The position numbers and the translations under genes are program-made. 12,358 nucleotides of DNA, taken from the NCBI GenBank assembly GCA_031263265.1, contig JAISGE010000183.1, positions 1 through 12,358 on the forward strand. The letters are read 5' to 3'. This DNA is from Treponema sp. Lineage in GTDB: Bacteria > Spirochaetota > Spirochaetia > Treponematales > Breznakiellaceae. Below the pieces are notes generated by a model, which saw only the letters and a list, made by a program, of their open reading frames with translations, had not been told where the DNA came from and searched no databases. How positions within the stretch are numbered: the first letter of the stretch is position 1; each line of letters opens with the position of its first letter. Below are positions 5,898 through 12,358 of the stretch, piece after piece.

Positions 5898-7664
5898 TCA
5901 ATCACCTATGACGCGGCGTATGTCTTTTTTAATGGCTTCCAGTTTCCGGGCAGCTTCAGCTTTTGCTGCAGGAAGGCCGTTGCTGCCCACTTCGGTACAG
6001 CAGCTTGCATAAAACTTGATCTTAGGCTCAGTACCGCTGGGACGGACGCTCACCACGGTTCCATCTTTTAGGAAGAACTGGAGCACATCACTTTGGGGCA
6101 GGTCTACCGGTTCTTTACGCTCAGGGTGGGCAGGGTACTTCCACACCAGTTCCTGGATGTCCCTAATCTTTGCAACTTCAATACCCCCCAGCACCCCAGG
6201 GGCTTGCTTCCGGTATTGCTCCATAATGCCCTGCATGATGGCCGGCCCTTCAGGACCTTGGAAGTATTTAGATATGCCCAGTTCTTGCCAGTACCCGTTG
6301 GTCAGATACAGGTCATCAAGCCGGTCAAGGAGGCTCTTTCCTTTGCTCCGCCAGTACAGGGTCATCTCCGCGGTCAGCGCCGCCGCAGAAACCCCATCCT
6401 TATCCCGTACTTCTGGTTCTACCAAATACCCATAGCTCTCTTCAGTACCGAAAACCACGGTAGGCGTACCAGCAGCTTCGCTTTTTCGCCATACATCGGC
6501 TATCCACTTAAAACCGGTGAGACATTCGATACATACCGCGCCGTAGGACGCGGCTACCCGCTGCTGCATCCCAGTGGTAACAATCGTGTTGACCATCGCA
6601 GGCTTGGGGGGCAGGTTCCCGGCTTCTTTTAACGACAGGAACATATAATCCGCTAAAAGCGTCCCAAGCTGATTCCCGGTAACCAAGGTAAACCCTCCCG
6701 CGTTATCCGGTACGGCAATCCCCAGGCGATCCGCATCAGGGTCCGTAGCCATGACCACATCGGCGCCCACCTCTTTGCCCAGCTTGAGGGCCAGTTCCAG
6801 CGCAGGGGCTTCTTCAGGATTCGGGAAAGCCACCGTGGGAAAATCGCCGTTTCCCTCCCGCTGTTCCGGTACGGTGATGACCTTAAGTCCTAAGCTCCCC
6901 AAGACCGACTCCACATGCATGGCTCCGGTACCGTGCAGGGGGGTATAGACGATCTTGACTTCTCCGGCCTTTGCCTTAATAAGGGCCGGTCTCAACAGAC
7001 GGCTCCGTACCATAGCCTGATAGGGTTCATCAATTACCGTATCAATGATCTGTAAAAGTCCCTGGCTCAGGGCTTCGGCTTTATCTATTTCTTTGATGCT
7101 TGTAACGCGGTTTACCTCTTCGATGATTCCGGTATCATGGGGGGCTATCACCTGGGAACCGTCGTTCCAGTAGGCTTTGTACCCGTTGTATTGGGCGGGA
7201 TTATGACTTGCCGTAACCACGATGCCAGTATCGCAGCCCAGTTGCCGTATGGCAAACGAAAGCTCCGGGGTAGGCCGTAAGGAGGAGAAAAGGTATGCCT
7301 TGATATGATTAGCCGCGAAGATCAGGGCCGCAGCCTCGGCAAACTCCTGAGAATAATGACGGCTGTCAAAGGCAATGGCTGCGGAGAGGGTTCCTGCAGC
7401 CGCCTTATCAGGAAACGCCTTCCGCACATAAGAGGCCAGGCCCTGGGTAGCGCTTTTTACCACCAGGGTATTCATCCGGTTATACCCGCCGCCAATCACC
7501 CCGCGCAATCCTCCGGTACCGAATTCTAAGTTTCTGAAGAACCGGTCTTCCAGTTCTTTCCAATCCTCTTGGGCTAAGAGCTTTTCCACTTCGGTCTTGA
7601 AATGAACATCCTTTTCTTTATGTATATAATCCTTCGCCTGAGCGAGGATGCCCGCTTTATCCAT
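5898..7664 (-). CDS. phosphoglucomutase/phosphomannomutase (alpha-D-phosphohexomutase)
   Basis: A cytoplasmic enzyme of 588 residues that moves phosphate between C1 and C6 of hexoses, feeding glycogen, nucleotide-sugar or glycolytic use. All four family sites are visible: the phosphoserine loop TASHNPAQYNGYK (S153), the metal loop ATDPDADRLG (D308, D310, D312), the sugar-recognition loop FGTEESYGYL (405-414) and the phosphate-binding loop RPSGTEPKIKFY (541-552). The N-terminal FGTGGLRG (48-55) and the length of about 580 match the long PGM2/YhxB-type group rather than short ManB/GlmM forms. GTEES rather than GEMS favours glucose over glucosamine phosphate; exact substrate preference is not decided by sequence. 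The ATG at 7664 has GGAGGC upstream at good spacing. It is divergent from ppk1 and has its own likely promoter. Confidence 0.93.
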   Translation of the reverse strand: MDKAGILAQAKDYIHKEKDVHFKTEVEKLLAQEDWKELEDRFFRNLEFGTGGLRGVIGGGYNRMNTLVVKSATQGLASYVRKAFPDKAAAGTLSAAIAFDSRHYSQEFAEAAALIFAANHIKAYLFSSLRPTPELSFAIRQLGCDTGIVVTASHNPAQYNGYKAYWNDGSQVIAPHDTGIIEEVNRVTSIKEIDKAEALSQGLLQIIDTVIDEPYQAMVRSRLLRPALIKAKAGEVKIVYTPLHGTGAMHVESVLGSLGLKVITVPEQREGNGDFPTVAFPNPEEAPALELALKLGKEVGADVVMATDPDADRLGIAVPDNAGGFTLVTGNQLGTLLADYMFLSLKEAGNLPPKPAMVNTIVTTGMQQRVAASYGAVCIECLTGFKWIADVWRKSEAAGTPTVVFGTEESYGYLVEPEVRDKDGVSAAALTAEMTLYWRSKGKSLLDRLDDLYLTNGYWQELGISKYFQGPEGPAIMQGIMEQYRKQAPGVLGGIEVAKIRDIQELVWKYPAHPERKEPVDLPQSDVLQFFLKDGTVVSVRPSGTEPKIKFYASCCTEVGSNGLPAAKAEAARKLEAIKKDIRRVIGD

Positions 7665-7693
7665 ATAAACGCCTCCGATTAAGCTATACCATT

Positions 7694-7722
7694 AGTATAC
7701 GGGGCCGTGTCAGGATGGGCAA
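7694..7722 (-). promoter_or_regulatory. likely promoter of the phosphohexomutase gene
   Basis: On the minus strand: TTGCCC (7722-7717), a 17-base spacer, TATACT (7699-7694). The predicted start is about 20 bases before the GGAGGC ribosome site. The -10 is strong and the -35 weak. Confidence 0.4.
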
Positions 7723-7776
7723 GCACGACAGGTTAGGCCACAGGATAAACGCATAGAATTTGTTACTACTTTGTTG

Positions 7777-7782
7777 TATACT
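7777..7782 (+). promoter_or_regulatory. candidate -10 element of ppk1
   Basis: TATACT lies 14 bases before the ppk1 ATG with no good -35 at normal spacing. Transcripts would have a leader of only a few bases, and no clear Shine-Dalgarno is visible (AAGTAAAAAAGAAA precedes the ATG). The rest of the 132-bp divergent region (7665-7796) shows no other recognisable element apart from the opposing promoter. Confidence 0.3.
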
Positions 7783-7796
7783 AAGTAAAAAAGAAA

Positions 7797-9956
7797 ATGG
7801 AACAAGCGGTATCTACTAATCACGTTTTTTTTAACCGAGAGCTTTCTTGGATAGATTTTAACGAGCGAGTCCTGGAAGAGGGGCTTAGACAGGATATGCT
7901 TCCCCTGGATAGGTTTAGGTATTTGTCTATTGTCTCCTCTAACTTTGATGAATTTTTCATGATTCGGGTAGCAGCCATGAAACGGGCGTATCAGGGACGC
8001 ACAGGTGGCTCCCCGCCGGATCCAGCAGGACTGAGTTATGAAGATCAACTCAAAGTAGGAATAGCCAAGATCCGTTCCATAATCCACCGGCAATATACCT
8101 GCCTTGAAGAAGAGATCTTTCCTGCTCTGGCCCAAGGAGGCTTGGAACTTCTGCGGCCTAAGGTCTATACGTCTTTCCATTGGGATTACCTAAGCTCCTT
8201 TTTTATGCGAGAAATTTATCCGCTCCTCACGCCCTTACGGATCAAGGCTACCGAAGCCCTGCCTTCCATTGAAAGTTTCTGGCTTTACGGGGCCTTTCTT
8301 CTTGCACCAGCAAGTGCGGAGGAAAGCCCCGGCATTGACCGGATCTCCATTATCCAGATTCCGCCTGTCCTGGATAGGATCATCTGGCTGCCTCAGCATC
8401 GGCAGACCAATGAAACCGGGACCGAGGAGAAAAGTTCCTGGGCACTCCTTGAAGACCTGGTGCTGTGCTTTGGGGCCGCGCTCTATCCCGGTTACCAGGT
8501 TAAGGAACAGATGCTCTTTACGATCAACCGGGATGCGGATTTTTCGGTAGATGAAAAGCGGGATGAAGACTTTATCGAAGCTATGGAAGAGGTTCTGGAG
8601 AGCCGGGGAAAGTCTATGGCGGTACGGATGGTTTTTTCACCGGGGAGTCAACGGCTTAAGGGTGAGTTGGCCCACCGCCTCTTATTGGATGAAGAGGATC
8701 TCTATGAGGTGAACGGTCCCCTGAATCTAGGGGGCCTTTTGGAACTGGTCAAGGCTCCGGGCTTTGATCAGCTCAGGGAAAGCCCGTGGAGTATCTATGA
8801 AAACCCTGCGTTCACTGACCTTTCTGTGGATCTATCCCTCTGGGACAGGATACGCCAGAAGGATGTGCTCCTGCACCTGCCCTACCAGTCTTTTGATCCG
8901 GTGATCCGTTTTTTTCAGGCTGCGGCGTACGATCCTCAGGTTATTTCCATTAAAACCGCGCTCTATCGAACCAGCGGTCAGTCTCCTATTGTGAAAGCCC
9001 TGGAAGAGGCTGCTCTCAAGGGAAAACAGGTAACCGCGGTGGTGGAACTTAAAGCCCGGTTTGATGAAGAACGAAATATTTCTTGGGCGAACCGGCTGGA
9101 AAAGGCCGGGGTTATAGTGATCTACGGGCTGTCCCGGCTCAAGGTACATGCCAAGGTTTCTCTGGTTATCCGCCGGGAAAATGACCGGATTAAACGGTAC
9201 GTCCATCTTTCCACGGGGAATTATAATGACAAGACCGCCAAGCTCTACGAGGACATCGGCATCTTTACTGCCCGGGATGAAATTGCCTTTGATGCAGGGC
9301 TGCTGTTCAACATGATTACCGGCTATTCGGTGATTCAATCCATGCAAAAATTGGTGATCGCTCCCACGAGTCTCAAGCATCGCCTCTTGGATCTCATTGA
9401 CCGGGAAACCAAACGATCACACCAGGATTACCCGGGCAGGATCATGGTCAAGATGAATGCCTTGGCAGATATTGATATGATCCAGGCCTTGTACCGGGCC
9501 TCTGCAGCCGGGGTTAAGGTCCTGCTCAATATCCGGGGGATCTGTATGCTGGTTCCTGGTTTGCCGGGATTATCAGAGCATATCCGGGTGGTAAGTATTA
9601 TCGATCATTACCTGGAACATTCCCGAATTTTTTATTTTGCCAACGGCGGCGCTGAAGAGTTGTTTCTTTCCAGCGCAGACTGGATGCCCCGGAATCTAGA
9701 ACGGCGGGTAGAACTCATGTTTCCGGTACTGCAGGAAGACCTAAGACGGCAAGTGCTGGGGATCCTGGAAGCCTATTTTCAGGACAACTGCCAGGCCTGG
9801 ATCCTGGGAAGCGATGGGGTGTGGAGGCGCTCCCTTGATGGGGAGAAGCCCTACCGGGTCCAGACAGTCCTGCTTGCCCATGCCCGGGAAATTGCAGAGC
9901 ATCCCTGGGCGAGCCGGGAGGAATTCATCGTGCGCCGCAGCCCCCCTGGGGAATAG
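7797..9956 (+). CDS. ppk1: polyphosphate kinase 1
   Basis: A 719-residue enzyme that reversibly polymerises the gamma-phosphate of ATP into polyphosphate, used for phosphate and energy storage and stress survival. Domains in order: N domain with FFNRELSWIDFNERVLEE (11-28), head domain, then two phospholipase-D-like catalytic domains. Key residues all shift by +16 from E. coli numbering as I recall it: metal-binding R391 (ALYRTS) and R421 (LKARFDEE), phosphorylated histidine H451 (LKVHAKV), and the second histidine H608 (IIDHYLEHSR). HLSTGNYNDKTAKLYEDIG (470-488) is a further family block. Length is typical and nothing is missing. The ATG at 7797 precedes the conserved N-terminal motif by ten residues, but no Shine-Dalgarno is evident. 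No ppx gene is adjacent. Confidence 0.97.
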   Translation: MEQAVSTNHVFFNRELSWIDFNERVLEEGLRQDMLPLDRFRYLSIVSSNFDEFFMIRVAAMKRAYQGRTGGSPPDPAGLSYEDQLKVGIAKIRSIIHRQYTCLEEEIFPALAQGGLELLRPKVYTSFHWDYLSSFFMREIYPLLTPLRIKATEALPSIESFWLYGAFLLAPASAEESPGIDRISIIQIPPVLDRIIWLPQHRQTNETGTEEKSSWALLEDLVLCFGAALYPGYQVKEQMLFTINRDADFSVDEKRDEDFIEAMEEVLESRGKSMAVRMVFSPGSQRLKGELAHRLLLDEEDLYEVNGPLNLGGLLELVKAPGFDQLRESPWSIYENPAFTDLSVDLSLWDRIRQKDVLLHLPYQSFDPVIRFFQAAAYDPQVISIKTALYRTSGQSPIVKALEEAALKGKQVTAVVELKARFDEERNISWANRLEKAGVIVIYGLSRLKVHAKVSLVIRRENDRIKRYVHLSTGNYNDKTAKLYEDIGIFTARDEIAFDAGLLFNMITGYSVIQSMQKLVIAPTSLKHRLLDLIDRETKRSHQDYPGRIMVKMNALADIDMIQALYRASAAGVKVLLNIRGICMLVPGLPGLSEHIRVVSIIDHYLEHSRIFYFANGGAEELFLSSADWMPRNLERRVELMFPVLQEDLRRQVLGILEAYFQDNCQAWILGSDGVWRRSLDGEKPYRVQTVLLAHAREIAEHPWASREEFIVRRSPPGE

Positions 9957-9999
9957 CCTCATCGTTTCCTTGGGTTTTCCTTAAACCAGACCGGAGGTC

Positions 10000-10326
10000 T
10001 TAGTCGTCAATGCTTATCTCCCGTCCTGTTCTCAATATTTCTTTAACAAAGGGGTTATCGTTTTCCAGTTCTGATGAGGGCACGGCATGAGGTTCGAATA
10101 CCATATCAGGGAAAAATCTTTCCGCTATTTTTAGCAGCCTAATTCCGATATTATGTTTCCCGATAAAATAATCCGAAAAGAAGCAAATATCAATATCGCT
10201 CCATTCATCGGGATTCCCCTTGGCGTAGGAACCAAAAAGATAGGCTTTGTCAATGGGCATATCTTTTCTTACCTCGTTAATATAATCAATTACACTTTTG
10301 TTCAAAGTTTCTGGGTTAACAACCAC
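10000..10326 (-). CDS. minimal nucleotidyltransferase (MNT/HI0073-type)
   Basis: A 108-residue protein with the DNA polymerase beta-like nucleotidyltransferase core: GSYAKG (32-37) and SDIDI with metal-binding D44 and D46. A third acidic residue, probably D74 in PDMVFEPH, follows. The start is GTG at 10326, supported by GGGAGG seven bases upstream; this start overlaps the end of the HEPN gene by 25 bases. Small NTases of this class pair with HEPN proteins, and in the MntA-HepT toxin-antitoxin system the NTase adenylylates the HEPN partner to silence it. Here the same gene order and overlap suggest a two-gene module, but the partner lacks the toxin's RNase motif, so the HI0073/HI0074-type pair of unknown role fits as well. 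The AT-richer composition than ppk1 and kamA suggests acquisition. Confidence 0.85.
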   Translation of the reverse strand: MVVNPETLNKSVIDYINEVRKDMPIDKAYLFGSYAKGNPDEWSDIDICFFSDYFIGKHNIGIRLLKIAERFFPDMVFEPHAVPSSELENDNPFVKEILRTGREISIDD

Positions 10327-10703
10327 TGATAGGCCTCCCGCGTTTTATCCAAAATGGATTTTGCCGTAGCTTCATTGGTCATTTCAGATGCATTCTGCAT
10401 ATATTCGGTATAGCGTGTATTCTTGTAGCAATCGGATAATTGCCGGAACAGATTAAGATAATTCTCCTCAATTTGCCCCGGCAGCCTTTCGGAAAATTTT
10501 GAAAAAATAGCGTTGATATTATGCAGACGGGGAATATTGTCGTCTATATATAAAAGATAAAGTCCCTTTACGAGTTTTTCAATTGCTTGTTGGCACATAA
10601 AAACAACATAAACCCATTTACCGCTTTTAAACATGGCATCTGCCGTCTCAAGGTCATATTGGGCGTGTCCAAGCCAATAGCCGAATTTTTCCTCATCGGT
10701 CAT
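10302..10703 (-). CDS. HEPN-domain protein, partner of the minimal nucleotidyltransferase
   Basis: A 133-residue all-helical protein of the HEPN family. Visible features are LGHAQYDLETADAMFKSGKW (11-30), the conserved CQQAIEKLVKGLYL helix (37-50), PRLHNINAIF (58-67) and CYKNTRYTEY (92-101). The ATG at 10703 is chosen because GGAGGATC precedes it at ideal spacing; an upstream in-frame TTG at 10721 lacks that support. HEPN toxins such as HepT carry an R-x4-6-H RNase motif; no arginine here is followed by histidine at that distance (the nearest is R-L-H at 59-61). It may therefore be a non-nuclease, substrate-binding HEPN like HI0074. It is the first gene of a two-gene unit and overlaps the NTase by 25 bases. 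Toxin function is unproven. Confidence 0.82.
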   Translation of the reverse strand: MTDEEKFGYWLGHAQYDLETADAMFKSGKWVYVVFMCQQAIEKLVKGLYLLYIDDNIPRLHNINAIFSKFSERLPGQIEENYLNLFRQLSDCYKNTRYTEYMQNASEMTNEATAKSILDKTREAYQWLLTQKL

Positions 10704-10720
10704 TTTGATCCTCCGCCTCA

Positions 10721-10749
10721 AACATACTGTTTTCCAGTTCTTGCGTCAA
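10721..10749 (-). promoter_or_regulatory. possible promoter of the HEPN-NTase pair
   Basis: Minus strand: TTGACG (10749-10744), a 17-base spacer, TATGTT (10726-10721). The fit is good, but the predicted start falls almost on the GGAGG ribosome site, giving a very short leader, so this is tentative. Confidence 0.3.
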
Positions 10750-10780
10750 AATGGTTCCAGCATCAACCAGCAATGTAACC

Positions 10781-11875
10781 TTACAAAAATAATTCCTTAT
10801 GGACGTTTTTATCCGCAGGATAGGGCCAGAGCTTCCCATGAGTCCCTTGAAGCAGGTAGACCGTCCCACGTGGATCCTCCCATTCTCCGGCTATTGACCC
10901 TTCATGAAGGGGGATCTTGCCGCCCCCTCCAGGGAGGTCTACTGCATAAACCGGGAAACCCAAGCCGGAGATACGCTCCTTTAATTCCCGGTACAGGGCA
11001 AGGCCGGTTTTGAGGGGTACCCTGAAATGAGCAGTACCTGGGGCCAGATCCAACTGAAATAAGTAGTAGGGAGAAAGCCCCAAATCAAGACATTTCCGAA
11101 AGAGATCTGCCAAGACTTCGGCGTCATCGTTGATACCTCGAAGCAATACGGTCTGCACATGAACCGGAATTCCCTGATCCACACAGGCAGTAAGAACTTC
11201 CTGGGCTGGTTCGGCCAGTTCCCGGGGGTGATTGCTCTGTATCACCATACGCAGGGGGCGATAGGCTTTTAAGAGCCGGATTGTTTCAGGCGTAAGCCGG
11301 CTTGGATGAGTAATGGGAACCCTGGTACAGAGCCTCAGGAGGATTCCGGGCCTTGTATCCCTTAAAGCCCTGAAAAGTTCTGCCAAGCGCACATCTTCTG
11401 CGGTCAAAGGGTCTCCCCCGGAGATGAGGAGCTCCCGGATTTCAGGGTGAGCCTTAAGATAGGCAAGCGCGGGAATAAGCTCCACTGGGCTGATAAAGTG
11501 CTTGGGCTGATTTATCCACATCCGGCGGAAACAATAGCGGCAATACCCTGCACACGTTCCTCCTGCAAGGAGCAATGCCCGATCCTGGTATTGATGAATG
11601 AGCCGGGGCGCGGCTTGATGCAGGGCTTCTCCCAAGGGGTCTTGTAGGGCAAAGGGATCAGCCAAAGCTTCCGCGGGATTGGGGAGGAATTGTCGTCTGA
11701 TGGGATCGGTTTTATCTGGTCCAGCCAGGGATGCAAAGTAGGAACTTACCGCAAAAGGAAGCCCACCTGTTTGCTTGATGGTTTCCAGGTAGGCTGCCTC
11801 GGTTGCATCCACCGAACCGGCCAGTGGTACAGGAAGGTCTTCCCATGATGTGATCAACGTTTTGGTCATTACCAT
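10781..11875 (-). CDS. KamA-family radical SAM aminomutase (lysine 2,3-aminomutase-like)
   Basis: A 364-residue enzyme using a [4Fe-4S] cluster, S-adenosylmethionine and PLP. Cluster cysteines are C108, C112 and C115 in GTCAGYCRYCFRR; SGGDPL is at 152-157. D276 (FQLDLAPG), D313 and the PLP lysine K320 (VDLPGGGGK) have the same spacing as D293, D330 and K337 of clostridial lysine 2,3-aminomutase as I recall it, which favours a KamA-type site over EpmB, whose matching segment lacks the glycine run. The C-terminus is shorter than in KamA, and the cysteines that bind structural zinc there are absent, so the substrate (free lysine or EF-P lysine) remains open. Start choice: ATGs at 11884, 11875 and 11869 are in frame; AGGG sits 10 bases before 11875. 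No efp, ablB or lysine-fermentation gene is nearby. Confidence 0.85.
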   Translation of the reverse strand: MVMTKTLITSWEDLPVPLAGSVDATEAAYLETIKQTGGLPFAVSSYFASLAGPDKTDPIRRQFLPNPAEALADPFALQDPLGEALHQAAPRLIHQYQDRALLLAGGTCAGYCRYCFRRMWINQPKHFISPVELIPALAYLKAHPEIRELLISGGDPLTAEDVRLAELFRALRDTRPGILLRLCTRVPITHPSRLTPETIRLLKAYRPLRMVIQSNHPRELAEPAQEVLTACVDQGIPVHVQTVLLRGINDDAEVLADLFRKCLDLGLSPYYLFQLDLAPGTAHFRVPLKTGLALYRELKERISGLGFPVYAVDLPGGGGKIPLHEGSIAGEWEDPRGTVYLLQGTHGKLWPYPADKNVHKELFL

Positions 11876-11951
11876 GGAAAGCATACCCTAATCTGCCACC
11901 CGGTGCAAGATTCGCCAGCAGTTTTGTGCCCCGGGTTTGTCGCCCGCGGCT

Positions 11952-12358
11952 TTAACGGCCCGACCAATACGCTTCGGCCCAGTGCAGTTCGTCCCGCAGT
12001 CTTACCGGGTTTGTTTCCTTGCCGATAAGCACAAATTCGATGCCACTCATCTCCGCCCAATCCCGGAAATATTCCGCGGTCAAAGCACTCGAATACACCG
12101 AATGATGCGCGCCCCCTGCAATGATCCATGCTTCGGCGGCATCCCGCAGTGTGGGATATGGTTTCCAGAGCGCCCGGGCCACGGGCAGTTTCGGCATGGC
12201 ATTTTCTATTTTGATTGTTTCTATTTCATTAACAATCATCCTGAATCGGTCTCCCAGATCAACCAGGGTTGCCAGTACCGCAGGTCCTGGCGCGGCGTCA
12301 AATACCATGCGGGCGGGGTCGGCCTTGCCGCCTATTCCCAGGGGATGTACCTCAATCC
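11952..12358 (-). CDS. araA: L-arabinose isomerase, C-terminal part (cut by window edge)
   Basis: The last 134 residues of the enzyme that converts L-arabinose to L-ribulose, the first step of arabinose use. The reading frame is open through the window edge. It starts with EVHPLGIGGKADPARMVFDA, then GPAVLATLVDLGDRFRMIVN, PKLPVARALWKPYP, the active-site histidine block AWIIAGGAHHSVYSSAL, and ends RLRDELHWAEAYW-SGR, matching the AraA C-terminus throughout. The upstream catalytic glutamates lie outside. The stop is about 76 bases from the kamA start; the gap holds no clear terminator or promoter. Neighbouring sugar genes (araB, araD) would be expected, if present, to the right. Confidence 0.93.
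   Translation of the reverse strand, partial: IEVHPLGIGGKADPARMVFDAAPGPAVLATLVDLGDRFRMIVNEIETIKIENAMPKLPVARALWKPYPTLRDAAEAWIIAGGAHHSVYSSALTAEYFRDWAEMSGIEFVLIGKETNPVRLRDELHWAEAYWSGR

Noticed and set aside
7710..8180. A minus-strand 156-codon open frame overlapping the ppk1 start.
   Set aside because: It is antisense to the well-conserved N-terminus of ppk1 and shows no family features.
9988..10000. AGACC-GGA-GGTCT hairpin between ppk1 and the NTase gene as a terminator.
   Set aside because: The stem is only five base pairs with no T-run on either strand.
10000..10703. Annotating the pair outright as a HepT/MntA toxin-antitoxin system.
   Set aside because: The HEPN protein lacks the R-x4-6-H motif, so only family-level names are supported.
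11876..11951. A possible terminator or promoter between araA and kamA.
   Set aside because: G+C-rich stretches are present, but I find no stable stem with a T-run and no good -35/-10 pair.

Overview
The window looks like chromosomal DNA of a spirochaete, probably a moderate-G+C treponeme (termite-gut type or a relative). The main reason is the consecutive set dxr, rseP and a secreted WD40-like protein. From memory, treponemes keep dxr and rseP together downstream of uppS and cdsA. The species is inference; no rRNA or other marker gene is present. Core genes are roughly balanced in G+C, while two islands are clearly more AT-rich.

Layout. Positions 1-120 are most of an integron-type attC-like recombination site, cut by the left edge. 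It follows, on the minus strand, a very AT-rich SAM-dependent methyltransferase gene (139-822), so the two together look like a mobile gene cassette. From 823 to 1361 there is no intact gene: three copies of a 23-bp repeat (two direct, one inverted) and a frameshifted, truncated 5' end of an ISAs1-family transposase. A good promoter (1298-1326) then starts the plus-strand operon dxr (1362-2486), rseP (2520-3878) and an exported beta-propeller protein (3878-5893). The last two genes overlap by one base.

From 5898 the strands alternate. A phosphohexomutase gene (minus, 5898-7664) converges on the operon with a 4-bp gap and diverges from the polyphosphate kinase gene ppk1 (7797-9956) across a 132-bp intergenic region. 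A second, AT-richer insert holds an overlapping HEPN / minimal nucleotidyltransferase pair (minus, 10000-10703). Beyond it lie a KamA-type radical-SAM aminomutase (minus) and the C-terminal third of L-arabinose isomerase, cut by the right edge.

How the genes work together. Dxr makes the isoprenoid precursor MEP. RseP is an intramembrane protease that acts on envelope proteins, and the coupled beta-propeller is probably an envelope partner. The mutase, ppk1 and araA serve sugar-phosphate, polyphosphate and pentose metabolism. The methyltransferase cassette, the repeat/IS cluster and the HEPN-NTase pair are the accessory parts. The strongest unusual signal is the cassette plus the repeat/IS junction placed directly in front of the dxr operon.
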